Below, piece after piece: positions 1 through 6,353 of a stretch of DNA of 10,390 bases. Each line of letters starts with the position of its first letter. Position 1 is the stretch's first letter. The translations under genes and the position numbers were made by a program. The notes under the pieces are model-generated. The model saw only the letters and a program-made list of their open reading frames with translations, had not been told where the DNA came from and did not search any database. The DNA is taken from assembly GCA_964343975.1 (NCBI GenBank), contig CAYFLU010000114.1, forward strand, positions 1-10,390. Reading direction: 5' to 3'. The DNA comes from SCUN01 sp964343975. Lineage in GTDB: Bacteria > Acidobacteriota > Vicinamibacteria > Vicinamibacterales > SCN-69-37.

Positions 1-1860
1 GTGGGCCATGACGGCGGCCTCGACATCAGCAACGACGGCGGCTTCACGTGGGACTACCACAACGACATGGCGCTCGGGCAGTTCTACCAGGTGTCGGCCG
101 ACATGCGTCGTCCGTACTGGGTCTGCGGCGGGTTGCAGGACAACCAGGCGTGGTGCGGACCGAGCGCGGTGCGCGCGCAGTTCGGCGCGGTGAACACCGA
201 TTGGTTCACGATCGCCGGCGGCGACGGCTTCTACACGCGTCAGGATCCGACCGACTGGACGATCGCGTACGGCGAGTCGCAGAACGCGTCGATGACGCGC
301 TACGACTTCCGCGCGGGCACGCAGCGCAGCATCACGCCGCGCGTGGCGAATGCGGGCGGTGGCGGCCAGGGCCGCGGCGGCGGCATCGGCAACGTGACGA
401 ACGCACCGGCGAAGGTGGACGAGTTCCGCTTCTACTGGAACACGCCGTTTGAAATCTCTCCGCACGATCCGGCCACCGTGTACATCGCGGGTCAGTACTT
501 CTTCAAGTCGACCAACCGCGGCGACACGTGGACGATGAATCCGAATGACCTGACGAAGAACTTCGACCGCTTCGGCCCGGCCAACGCGATCATGGGCGTG
601 CCCGGCGACAAGCCGATGGCGTCCAAGCACGACGGCTACGAAGAGAACTCGGTGGCCACGCAGTTGCGCGAGTCGCCGTCGAAGCCGGGCGTGATCTGGA
701 TCGGCACCGACGATGGCAACCTGCAGGTGAGCCAGGACGGCGGCACGACGTTCACGAACGTGTTCGGCAACATCCCGGGCGCGAACGCCATGAAGAGCGT
801 GGGCGGCGGCACGGGCGCGTATGTGCAGATCTCGCGCATCGAGCCGTCGAACTTCGATCCGGCCACGGCCTACGTCGCGCTCGACAACCATCGCAACGAC
901 GACTGGAAGCCGTATCTGTTCAAGACGACCGACTACGGCAAGACGTGGACGAACGTCACGGGCAACCTGCCGGTGAAGGGCAACATCAACGCGCTCCGCG
1001 AGGATCCGGTGAACCCGGCGCTGCTGTTCGTGGGCACGGAGTTCAACCTCTTCGTGTCGCTCGACGGCGCGAAGACGTGGAAGCTCTTCTCGACGGGGCT
1101 GCCGACGGTGCGCGTGGACGACATCCTCATCCACCCACGCGACAAGGACCTCATCATCGGCACGCACGGCCGCTCGATCTGGATTGCCGACGACATCACG
1201 CCGCTCGAGCAGCTCGCGTCGGCGCCGGGGGCCACGGTGAAGTTGTTCACTCCGCGTCCGGCGGTGCAGTGGAAGAGTGATCTCACGGCCACGCGTCGCG
1301 CCACGGCGCGGCAGTTCAAGGGCGAGAACCCGCAGGGCGGCACCGCGTTCAGCTTCTGGGCGCAGAACGACATGGGCGACGCGAAGTTCGAAGTGCTGAA
1401 CGCGCAGGGCCAGGTCGTGTCCACCGTGAACGTGCCGGCGAAGGCCGGCATGAACCGCGTGCAGTGGGGCATGACGCAGCAGGCGGCCGGCGGCGCGGGC
1501 GGCCGCGGCGCGGGCAACTTCGGTGGCGGTGGCGGCGGTCAGGGCCGCGGCGGTGCGCCGTCGAACCTCACCGCGGAGGAGATCGCCGCGGGTCAGGCGG
1601 CATATGACAAGGCCGCGCAGAATGCGGCCGTCACCGGCGGCGCCGGCGGACAGCAGGCCGCGGCCGCGCGTGGTGGTGGCGGCGGACGCGGCGGCGCCGG
1701 CACCGGCGTGCCGTTCGTGGCCGGCGGTGGCCGCGGTGGCGGTGGCTTTGGCGGTGGCGGTGGTCTCGTCGCCCCGGGCACCTACATCGTCCGTCTCACT
1801 GTCGGTGGACAAACGATGATGACGTCGGTGGAAGTGCTGGAAGACATCTGGATGCGGTAG
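1..1860 (+). CDS. Vps10/sortilin-like BNR (Asp-box) repeat protein, 5'-truncated by the window edge
   Basis: This is the C-terminal 619 codons of a probably secreted beta-propeller protein. The frame is open to base 1, so the initial GTG is likely an internal Val codon and the true start lies upstream; full-length relatives are commonly around 1000 residues. Asp-box-like motifs (S/T-x-D-x-G-x-T-W/F) recur at about residues 10-17, 170-177, 244-251, 309-316 and 353-360, the signature of BNR/sortilin-type propellers. The segment GGLQDNQAWCGPS (about 43-55) is typical of the acidobacterial Vps10-like group often annotated as 'glycosyl hydrolase'. I see no evidence of real glycosidase activity. 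The propeller ends near residue 400. A beta-sandwich-like tail follows, ending in APGTYIVRLTVGG, and it is interrupted by Gly/Arg-rich low complexity at about 495-520 and 547-590. A smaller Gly-rich loop lies at 117-131. A strong terminator follows 39 bases after the stop, so this gene ends its own transcript. Confidence 0.85.
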   Translation: MGHDGGLDISNDGGFTWDYHNDMALGQFYQVSADMRRPYWVCGGLQDNQAWCGPSAVRAQFGAVNTDWFTIAGGDGFYTRQDPTDWTIAYGESQNASMTRYDFRAGTQRSITPRVANAGGGGQGRGGGIGNVTNAPAKVDEFRFYWNTPFEISPHDPATVYIAGQYFFKSTNRGDTWTMNPNDLTKNFDRFGPANAIMGVPGDKPMASKHDGYEENSVATQLRESPSKPGVIWIGTDDGNLQVSQDGGTTFTNVFGNIPGANAMKSVGGGTGAYVQISRIEPSNFDPATAYVALDNHRNDDWKPYLFKTTDYGKTWTNVTGNLPVKGNINALREDPVNPALLFVGTEFNLFVSLDGAKTWKLFSTGLPTVRVDDILIHPRDKDLIIGTHGRSIWIADDITPLEQLASAPGATVKLFTPRPAVQWKSDLTATRRATARQFKGENPQGGTAFSFWAQNDMGDAKFEVLNAQGQVVSTVNVPAKAGMNRVQWGMTQQAAGGAGGRGAGNFGGGGGGQGRGGAPSNLTAEEIAAGQAAYDKAAQNAAVTGGAGGQQAAAARGGGGGRGGAGTGVPFVAGGGRGGGGFGGGGGLVAPGTYIVRLTVGGQTMMTSVEVLEDIWMR

Positions 1861-1899
1861 TCCCGGGTGCGCGTCCGGCGCATCACTCGTCGACCAACG

Positions 1900-1928
1900 G
1901 GCCGCAGCCTTCGGGCTGCGGCCTTTTT
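1900..1928 (+). terminator. Rho-independent terminator of the BNR gene
   Basis: A perfect 10-bp stem (GGCCGCAGCC at 1900-1909 with GGCTGCGGCC at 1914-1923) closes a TTCG tetraloop and is followed directly by five T residues (1924-1928). The UUCG-type loop, GC-rich stem and U-run are all textbook. It separates the BNR gene from the VWA operon. There is no matching A-run on the left, so it should work mainly in the + direction. Confidence 0.93.
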
Positions 1929-1950
1929 GTATCTGCGCGACGCCCGCGCC

Positions 1951-2023
1951 GTCACGTGACCCGAACGAGTGTTTGGCGCGACGCCGGCTCGCGGCGCGCA
2001 GGACGTTAAACGTCGTTCACGTG
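1951..2023. promoter_or_regulatory. Palindromes in the VWA operon upstream region (candidate operators)
   Basis: The gap between the terminator and the first VWA gene holds a perfect 10-bp palindrome GTCACGTGAC (1951-1960) and an interrupted palindrome GACGTT-A-AACGTC (2002-2014). A second CACGTG hexamer lies at 2018-2023. These are the only clear dyads in this short region and they sit just upstream of the probable -10 box, a usual position for a dimeric regulator. No regulator can be named from sequence. Short palindromes arise by chance in GC-rich DNA, so their role is inference. Confidence 0.35.
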
Positions 2024-2042
2024 TACTGGTGACGTTCTTGCG

Positions 2043-2054
2043 TAAGATGGGCCC
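2043..2054 (+). promoter_or_regulatory. Probable -10 element (TAAGAT) close to the first VWA start codon
   Basis: TAAGAT at 2043-2048 fits the TAnnnT pattern of a sigma-70-type -10 box and ends only six bases before the ATG at 2055. A transcript initiated the usual 6-8 bases downstream would begin at or next to the ATG, giving a leaderless mRNA. In agreement, no good Shine-Dalgarno sequence precedes this ATG; the best is a weak GATGGG. No convincing -35 hexamer is visible at normal spacing, so the call is tentative. Confidence 0.4.
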
Positions 2055-2960
2055 ATGCATCGTCATCGCCGTCTGTGGGCCCTCGCCATCGTCCTGTTCT
2101 CCGGACTGAGCGTCCTCGCGACATCACACCTGTCCGCGCAGCAGGGCGCGACGTTCAAATCGGGCACGCGCACGGTGCCGCTCTACGCGACGGTCACGGA
2201 TCCGACCGGCCGGCTCGTGCCGGATCTGCAGCGGGATGAGTTCGAGATCTACGACAACGGCGTGAAAGTGCCGACCACGCTGTTCATGAACGAGATCCAG
2301 AAGATCACCGTGGTCGTGATGCTCGACACGAGCGGCAGCATGACGTTCCAGATGGAATACCTGAAGGAAGGCGCGGAGCAGTTCGTGCTGCGCATGCTGC
2401 CGGGCGATCAGGCGCGCATCGGCAGCTTCAGCGACAAGATCCGCATCACGCCGCCGGCGTTCACGGGCAACCGCGACGAGCTGATCCGGTCGCTCCACAA
2501 TGACATCGACTTTGGCAACCCGACGGCGCTCTGGGACGCGACGTGGCAGAGCATGGACGCGATGACGGGGCTCGAGGGCCGTCGCGTGGTGCTGCTCTTC
2601 ACTGACGGCGACGACAACTGGAGCCGGAAGAGCCTCAAGGACTGCCAGCAGCGCGCGCTCGCCGAGGAATTCATGATCTACGGCATCGGCCTGCGCGGCA
2701 CGACCGGTGGCGGCATCACGCAGAAGCCCGACGGCGGCCTGCGCAAGATCGCCGAAGAAACCGGCGGCGGCTACTTCGAACTCAAGGGCACGACCGACAT
2801 GAACTCCACGTTCACGCGCGTGGCAAACGAGCTGCACAGCCAGTACGTGCTCGGCTTCTCGCCGGAGAAGCTCGACGGCAAGATTCACAAGATCGAAGTG
2901 AAGGTGTCGCAGCCCGGCCTCACGGCGCGCACGCGCAAGAGCTATCTGGCGAATCCCTAG
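2055..2960 (+). CDS. Secreted VWFA-related Acidobacterial domain protein, paralogue 1
   Basis: A 301-residue exported protein with a single von Willebrand A domain. Residues 1-28 form a Sec signal peptide: a basic HRHRR n-region, a hydrophobic core and likely cleavage at LSA|QQ. A short domain with the motif PLYATVTDPTGRLVPDL and a 'YDNG' turn follows, as is characteristic of the TIGR03436-type acidobacterial family. The A domain then carries an intact metal-ion-dependent adhesion site: DTSGS at 91-95, Thr157 in NPTALWD, and Asp184 in FTDGDD. The C-terminus has the family ending (GGGYFEL, ELHSQYVLGF, RTRKSYLANP). MIDAS domains bind a divalent metal and a protein partner; the partner here is unknown. 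It is the first gene of a four-gene operon, and its stop overlaps the next start by one base. The ATG was chosen because it gives a complete signal peptide and lies next to the probable promoter. Confidence 0.92.
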   Translation: MHRHRRLWALAIVLFSGLSVLATSHLSAQQGATFKSGTRTVPLYATVTDPTGRLVPDLQRDEFEIYDNGVKVPTTLFMNEIQKITVVVMLDTSGSMTFQMEYLKEGAEQFVLRMLPGDQARIGSFSDKIRITPPAFTGNRDELIRSLHNDIDFGNPTALWDATWQSMDAMTGLEGRRVVLLFTDGDDNWSRKSLKDCQQRALAEEFMIYGIGLRGTTGGGITQKPDGGLRKIAEETGGGYFELKGTTDMNSTFTRVANELHSQYVLGFSPEKLDGKIHKIEVKVSQPGLTARTRKSYLANP

Positions 2961-3910
2961 TGATGGTTCCGGGTCCCTGGTCCCTGGTCCCGCGTTCGCG
3001 GAGCGTGGCTTCGCTGGCTCACCTTCTTTGGGTGTGCAGCGTCCTCGTGTGCCTGGTCCCCGGTTCCGTCGTCAGAGCCCAGCAGCCGTTCCGCACGGGC
3101 ACGCGCCTCGTGGCGATCTACGCAACGGTGATCGACAGCACCGGCAAGCTCGTCACCGAACTCCCGAAAGACGCGTTCACCGTGTACGACAACGGCAAGG
3201 CGCAACCGCTCGCGGTCTTCGCGAATGACCCGCAGCCGATCACGATGACGACGATGCTCGACACGAGCGGGAGCATGACGCAGAACATCGGCATGCTGCG
3301 CACGGCGACGATGGCGCTGGTGTCGTATTTGAAGCCGGACGATCGCGTGCGGCTCGGCACGTTTGGCGGAAAGATCACGCTCAGCCCGGATTTCACGAAC
3401 GACGGCAACGCGCTCGCGCGGTTCGTGTGGGAGCGGCTGCGGCCCGGCGGCGGCACGCCGCTCTGGGATGCGGTGGACATCGCGATGGATTCACTCGAGG
3501 AGAAGACGGGCCGGCGCGTGGTGCTCGTGTTCACCGACGGGCGCGACTCGCAGAGCCGGCGGTCCTTGAAAGACGACATGCGGCGCGCCGAGCAACAGGA
3601 GTTCATGATCTACGCGATCGGCTGCTGGGGAACGGAAGGCGGCGGCCGGCCCGGCGGTGCGCCGAAGCTCGAGCCGCCGGATGAGGGCTTGCGCGAGATC
3701 GCGGAGCAGACCGGCGGCGGCTACACCGAGCTCCGGTGGACCGATGATTTGAACGCGAGCTTTCAGCGCGTGGCGGAAGAACTGCACAGCCAATACCTGC
3801 TCGGGTTCGTGCCCGAGAAGACCGACGGCAAAATCCACAAGCTCGAAGTGAAGCTCAACCGTCCCGGCCTCACGGTGCGGACGCGTAAGAGCTACGTGGC
3901 GACGCCGTGA
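2960..3910 (+). CDS. Secreted VWFA-related Acidobacterial domain protein, paralogue 2, with repeat-derived N-terminus
   Basis: This 316-residue paralogue of the preceding gene has the same order: signal peptide, short N-terminal domain (AIYATVIDSTGKLV, VYDNG), then a VWA domain. The MIDAS is complete: DTSGS at 101-105, Thr166 in GGTPLWD and Asp193 in FTDGRD. The family C-terminus is present (ELHSQYLLGF, RTRKSYVATP). The start may be GTG at 2960, which overlaps the previous TAG by one base, or the adjacent ATG at 2963; neither has a good ribosome-binding site, so translational coupling is likely. Signal peptide cleavage is likely at VRA|QQ (residue 40). The odd feature is that bases about 2966-3022, coding residues 3-21, are a GGGTCCC-type dispersed repeat shared at DNA level with the 5' end of the next gene. 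A Gly/Pro-rich loop (about 225-240) is longer than in paralogue 1. Confidence 0.9.
   Translation: MMVPGPWSLVPRSRSVASLAHLLWVCSVLVCLVPGSVVRAQQPFRTGTRLVAIYATVIDSTGKLVTELPKDAFTVYDNGKAQPLAVFANDPQPITMTTMLDTSGSMTQNIGMLRTATMALVSYLKPDDRVRLGTFGGKITLSPDFTNDGNALARFVWERLRPGGGTPLWDAVDIAMDSLEEKTGRRVVLVFTDGRDSQSRRSLKDDMRRAEQQEFMIYAIGCWGTEGGGRPGGAPKLEPPDEGLREIAEQTGGGYTELRWTDDLNASFQRVAEELHSQYLLGFVPEKTDGKIHKLEVKLNRPGLTVRTRKSYVATP
2966..3022 (+). repeat. GGGTCCC-type dispersed repeat inside the 5' end of VWA paralogue 2
   Basis: The segment is built of reiterated GGTCCCTG units followed by a unit at 2988-3022 that matches 3938-3973 with three mismatches and a one-base gap. It can form a small stem, GCGTTC with GAGCGT around a 3-nt loop, using G-U wobbles. 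The same GGTCCCGCGTTC word occurs in the intergenic repeat at 6215-6343. Here it lies inside the predicted signal-peptide coding region. Confidence 0.75.
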
Positions 3911-4896
3911 AACGGGTCCCGAGTCCCGCGTTCCGGGTCCCGCGTTCTCGGAACGCGGCTTCGCCTGGCTCACTCGCTTGGTTGGGCAGGGTCCTTGGGT
4001 CCTGGGTCCTGGGGTGCTGGGTCCTCGGGTCCCAGGTCCTCGCGCAGCAGACGCCGCAACAGACGCCGCCGACGTTTCGCGCCGGCGTGAAGGTCGTGCC
4101 CGTGTATGCGACGGTGACCGACCGCGCGGGGCGCTTCGTGCTCGATCTGCCGAAGGAGATGTTCACGATCACCGACAACGGGCAACCGGTCGTGATCACG
4201 CAGTTCTCGAGCCAGTTCGTGCCGATCACGGCGGCGGTGATGCTCGACTTGAGCCGCAGCATGATCAATCGCTACGACGCAATTCTGGCGGCGGCCGAGC
4301 AGTTCATCGTGCGCATGCTCCCCGGCGACCGCGCGCGCGTCGGCAGTTTCAGCGAAGAAGTGCGCATGGGGCCGCCGCTCACCGGCGATCGCGACGCGCT
4401 CATGAAGTTCATCCGCGAGAGCTTCGACTTGCGCGTGGGCATGCGCACGCGGCTCTGGGACGGCCTCATGGAAGGCATCAAGACGCTCGACGGCGTCGAC
4501 GGCCGCAAAGTCATCTTCGTGATCACCGATGGCCAAGACACCTGGAGTGAACGGCGCATGGACGACGCGCTGTCGGAGGCGCGGCGGGCGGGGGTGATCG
4601 TGTACTGGCTCAGCCTCACGGGCACGGGCGGCCCCGAGCCGCGCGCGCAGATCTATCCGAATGCGGGGCTCAAGGCGTTCGTCGAGGAAACCGGCGGCGG
4701 CTACATGCGGTTCGACGACCTGTCCGAGATGAACCCGATCATGACGGAAGTCACCGAAGAGCTGCATCACCAGTATCTGCTCGGGTTCACGCCGGCGGTG
4801 CTCGACGGGCAGTTGCACAAACTGCAGGTGAAACTGCGTCAGTCGAACTACACTGTGCGCGCGCGTCAGAGCTACGTCGCGGAGGAGTCCAAATGA
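3907..4896 (+). CDS. Secreted VWFA-related Acidobacterial domain protein, paralogue 3, with repeat-built signal peptide
   Basis: A 329-residue third paralogue. The GTG start at 3907 overlaps the preceding TGA (GTGA), implying coupled translation, and gives a basic n-region (KR...R..R.R). The hydrophobic core is made of pentapeptide units VLGSW, VLGCW, VLGSQ at residues 29-43, encoded by 15-nt DNA repeats, with likely cleavage at VLA|QQ (residue 46). A downstream TTG at 3982 is an alternative start with a much weaker n-region. The mature part has VPVYATVTDRAGRFV and a VWA domain whose MIDAS is complete but varied: DLSRS at 114-118, Thr181 in MRTRLWD and Asp208 in ITDGQD. The family ending is LHHQYLLGF...RARQSYVA. 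About half of the N-terminal mature residues match paralogue 2, so this is an old duplication. Its stop overlaps the M24 gene start (ATGA), and it contains that gene's ribosome-binding site. Confidence 0.9.
   Translation: MKRVPSPAFRVPRSRNAASPGSLAWLGRVLGSWVLGCWVLGSQVLAQQTPQQTPPTFRAGVKVVPVYATVTDRAGRFVLDLPKEMFTITDNGQPVVITQFSSQFVPITAAVMLDLSRSMINRYDAILAAAEQFIVRMLPGDRARVGSFSEEVRMGPPLTGDRDALMKFIRESFDLRVGMRTRLWDGLMEGIKTLDGVDGRKVIFVITDGQDTWSERRMDDALSEARRAGVIVYWLSLTGTGGPEPRAQIYPNAGLKAFVEETGGGYMRFDDLSEMNPIMTEVTEELHHQYLLGFTPAVLDGQLHKLQVKLRQSNYTVRARQSYVAEESK
3911..3973 (+). repeat. GGGTCCC-type dispersed repeat inside the 5' end of VWA paralogue 3
   Basis: Alternating GGGTCCCG/GAGTCCCGCGTTCC words lead into a unit at 3938-3973 that is about 89% identical to 2988-3022. 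It contains a perfect stem GCGTTC-TCG-GAACGC. The left part also resembles the left arm of the intergenic repeat at 6215-6250. One extra C relative to the other copy shifts the reading frame, so the similarity is at DNA rather than protein level. Confidence 0.75.
3991..4050 (+). repeat. 15-nt in-frame tandem repeat coding the signal peptide core
   Basis: There are four consecutive 15-nt units at 3991-4005, 4006-4020, 4021-4035 and 4036-4050, each beginning GTCCT. The first three read VLGSW, VLGCW and VLGSQ. The fourth starts the same way but runs into the cleavage site, VLAQQ. Each unit is itself made of two GGGTCCT-like words, matching the vocabulary of the neighbouring dispersed repeats. 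Confidence 0.85.
4881..4887 (+). promoter_or_regulatory. Strong ribosome-binding site of the M24 peptidase gene
   Basis: GGAGGAG at 4881-4887 lies five bases before the ATG at 4893 and inside the last codons of VWA paralogue 3. It is the best Shine-Dalgarno sequence in the window. It fixes this ATG as the start, and its strength contrasts with the poor sites before the VWA genes. Confidence 0.88.
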
Positions 4897-6194
4897 AGAT
4901 CAATCGTCGCAAGTTCCTGGGCACGGCAGCAGTGGGTGGCGGCGCGATGGCGATCGCCAGTTGCACGGGCGCGACGCCCGAGGCCGGCAAGGCACCGGCC
5001 GCGGCCGAGTCGTTGCCGGCGCCGATCGCCGAGCTGAAGCCGATGACCGACGGCATCCAGAAGATCACCGTCGACGAGCGCAAGGCGCGCATCGCCAAGG
5101 CGCAGAAGCTCATGGCCGAGCAGAAGATCGACGCGATCTTCATGGAAGGCACGACGTCGATGTACTACTTCGTCGACATGCGCTGGGGCCAGAGCGAGCG
5201 CACGTTCGGCGTGGTCATTCCGGCCAAGGGTGACGTCGCGTATGTGTGTCCGAAGTTCGAAGAAGACCGCGCGCTCGAGCTCATCAAGAAGGACTACGGC
5301 GCGGAAGTGCGCTGCTGGGAAGAGCACGAGAGCCCGTATGCCGTCATTGCCGGCATCGTGAAGGACCGCGGCGTCACGCATCACCGCATCGGCATGGAAG
5401 AGCGCGTGCGCTTCTTCATCGCCGACGGCGTGCGCAAAGCGGCCGCCGGCTTCGAGATCGTGGACGCGACGCCCGTCACGGCCGGCTGCCGTATCTACAA
5501 GACGAAGGCGGAGATCGCGCTGATGCAGCGCGCCAACGACGCCACGATCGCCGCGTACGCCGCGGCGTTCAAGACGATGAAAGCGGGCATGACGCAGGGC
5601 GAGCTCTCGGCGAACATCTCCGCCGCCTTCAAGCAGCTCGGCTTCAACGGCTCCGCGTCGGTGCAGGTCGGCAAGTGGTCGGCGCTCCCGCACGGCTCGA
5701 TCACGCCGCAGAAACTCGAAGAAGGCCAGATCGTGATGGTCGACGGCGGCACGAGCTGCGAAGGCTACGCGTCGGACATCACGCGCACCACCGTGCTCGG
5801 CAAGCCGACGCAGAAGATGATCGACGTCTGGAATCAGGAGAAGGAACTCCAGTCGATGGCGTTCGCCGCGATGAAGATCGGCGACCCGTGCGAGAACGTC
5901 GACAAGGCCGTGCGGGCGGGCCTCGTGAAGTTCGGCTACGGCCCCGACTACAAGCTGCCCGGCACACCGCACCGCACCGGCCACGGCATCGGCCTCGAAG
6001 GCCACGAGTGGACCAACTTCACCCTCGGCAACAAGACCCCGATGGCCCCCGGCATGTGCTTCAGCGACGAGCCGACGATCTCCATCCCGGGCGAGTTCGG
6101 CATCCGCCTCGAAGACTGCGTCTACTTCGACGAGCAGGGCGCCCACTTCTTCACCAAGCAGAGCGAGGCGATCGATAAGCCGTTCGGCGCTTAG
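4893..6194 (+). CDS. Tat-exported lipoprotein of the M24 metallopeptidase family (Xaa-Pro peptidase-like)
   Basis: A 433-residue protein likely to cleave Xaa-Pro bonds in peptides with a dinuclear metal centre. The N-terminus has a twin-arginine motif, RRKFLG (5-10), then a lipobox IASC with Cys24, so it should be exported folded and lipid-anchored. Residues of about 50-190 fit the creatinase/prolidase N-terminal domain and about 200-430 the 'pita-bread' catalytic domain. All five metal ligands are visible: Asp284 (VDGG), Asp295 (SDITRT), His364 (GHGIG), Glu393 (SDEPT) and Glu407 (RLED). The accessory histidines His267 (PHGS) and His371 (GHEW) are also present, so the enzyme looks active. The exact substrate (prolidase, aminopeptidase P or creatinase-like) cannot be set from sequence. 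It is the last gene of the operon, overlapping VWA paralogue 3 by ATGA, and it ends inside a hairpin. M24 enzymes are usually cytoplasmic, so periplasmic or surface placement is noteworthy. Confidence 0.92.
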   Translation: MKINRRKFLGTAAVGGGAMAIASCTGATPEAGKAPAAAESLPAPIAELKPMTDGIQKITVDERKARIAKAQKLMAEQKIDAIFMEGTTSMYYFVDMRWGQSERTFGVVIPAKGDVAYVCPKFEEDRALELIKKDYGAEVRCWEEHESPYAVIAGIVKDRGVTHHRIGMEERVRFFIADGVRKAAAGFEIVDATPVTAGCRIYKTKAEIALMQRANDATIAAYAAAFKTMKAGMTQGELSANISAAFKQLGFNGSASVQVGKWSALPHGSITPQKLEEGQIVMVDGGTSCEGYASDITRTTVLGKPTQKMIDVWNQEKELQSMAFAAMKIGDPCENVDKAVRAGLVKFGYGPDYKLPGTPHRTGHGIGLEGHEWTNFTLGNKTPMAPGMCFSDEPTISIPGEFGIRLEDCVYFDEQGAHFFTKQSEAIDKPFGA

Positions 6195-6211
6195 ACGCCG
6201 AACGGCTTGTC
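6174..6211 (+). terminator. Hairpin spanning the M24 stop codon (probable terminator or 3' stabiliser)
   Basis: A perfect 13-bp inverted repeat (6177-6189 with 6196-6208; arm AAGCCGTTCGGCG) encloses a 6-nt loop that contains the TAG stop. It can extend by three more pairs, one of them a wobble. There is no T-run afterwards, so termination may be factor-assisted, or the stem may protect the 3' end. The left arm codes the last residues of the protein (K-P-F-G). Confidence 0.7.
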
Positions 6212-6214
6212 AAT

Positions 6215-6343
6215 CGGGTCCCGCGTCCCGGGTCCCGCGTTCAGTCCACGGGACCCGGGGACCGGCCTCAGGTCTGGTCTGAATGTGCCGGGTCCGGACT
6301 CAGAACCCACGAACTGAACCCGGCACCCGGGACCCGGGACCCG
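6215..6343. repeat. Imperfect inverted repeat of the GGGTCCCG family, copy A
   Basis: The arms 6215-6250 and 6308-6343 are reverse complements at 30 of 36 positions, and an inner stem pairs 6251-6258 (GGACCCGG) with 6288-6295. The whole element can fold into one long hairpin. Its right end (6301-6343) matches 10333-10375 at 39 of 43 bases, including the exact word ACGAACTGAACCCGGCAC, so this is a dispersed family. No open frame with coding character lies inside. A small non-autonomous element or REP/BIME-like repeat is plausible; no transposase is nearby. Confidence 0.85.
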
Positions 6344-6353
6344 TCCGGTGAGT

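Noticed and set aside
1..3. GTG at base 1 as a true start codon
   Set aside because: The protein begins mid-propeller inside an Asp-box motif with no signal peptide, and the frame is open to the edge, so the gene continues upstream.
3907..3990. The repeat-bearing 5' end of paralogue 3 as an untranslated spacer with a TTG start at 3982
   Set aside because: The GTGA overlap with the upstream stop and the basic n-region of the longer product favour the GTG at 3907. The TTG has no ribosome-binding site. The alternative is noted but less likely.
3970..4818. Minus-strand open frame of about 280 codons opposite VWA paralogue 3
   Set aside because: Low-complexity Arg/His/Glu-rich translation; similar shadows appear opposite all three VWA genes (for example 2124-2888). 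None has a ribosome-binding site or family features.
4872..6146. Long minus-strand open frame (over 400 codons) opposite the M24 peptidase
   Set aside because: Its translation is rich in Arg, Ala, His and Asp with no recognisable motif, while the + strand has complete catalytic motifs, a signal peptide and a strong ribosome-binding site. It is an antisense shadow of high-GC coding DNA.
5246..6178. Second + strand frame of about 310 codons inside the M24 gene
   Set aside because: Arg-rich out-of-frame translation without motifs, overlapping the metal-ligand-bearing frame along its whole length.
6215..6343. CRISPR-like array from the repeated GGGTCCCG words
   Set aside because: Spacing is irregular, units are short and interlocking, there are no unique spacers of equal length, and the dominant structure is an inverted repeat.
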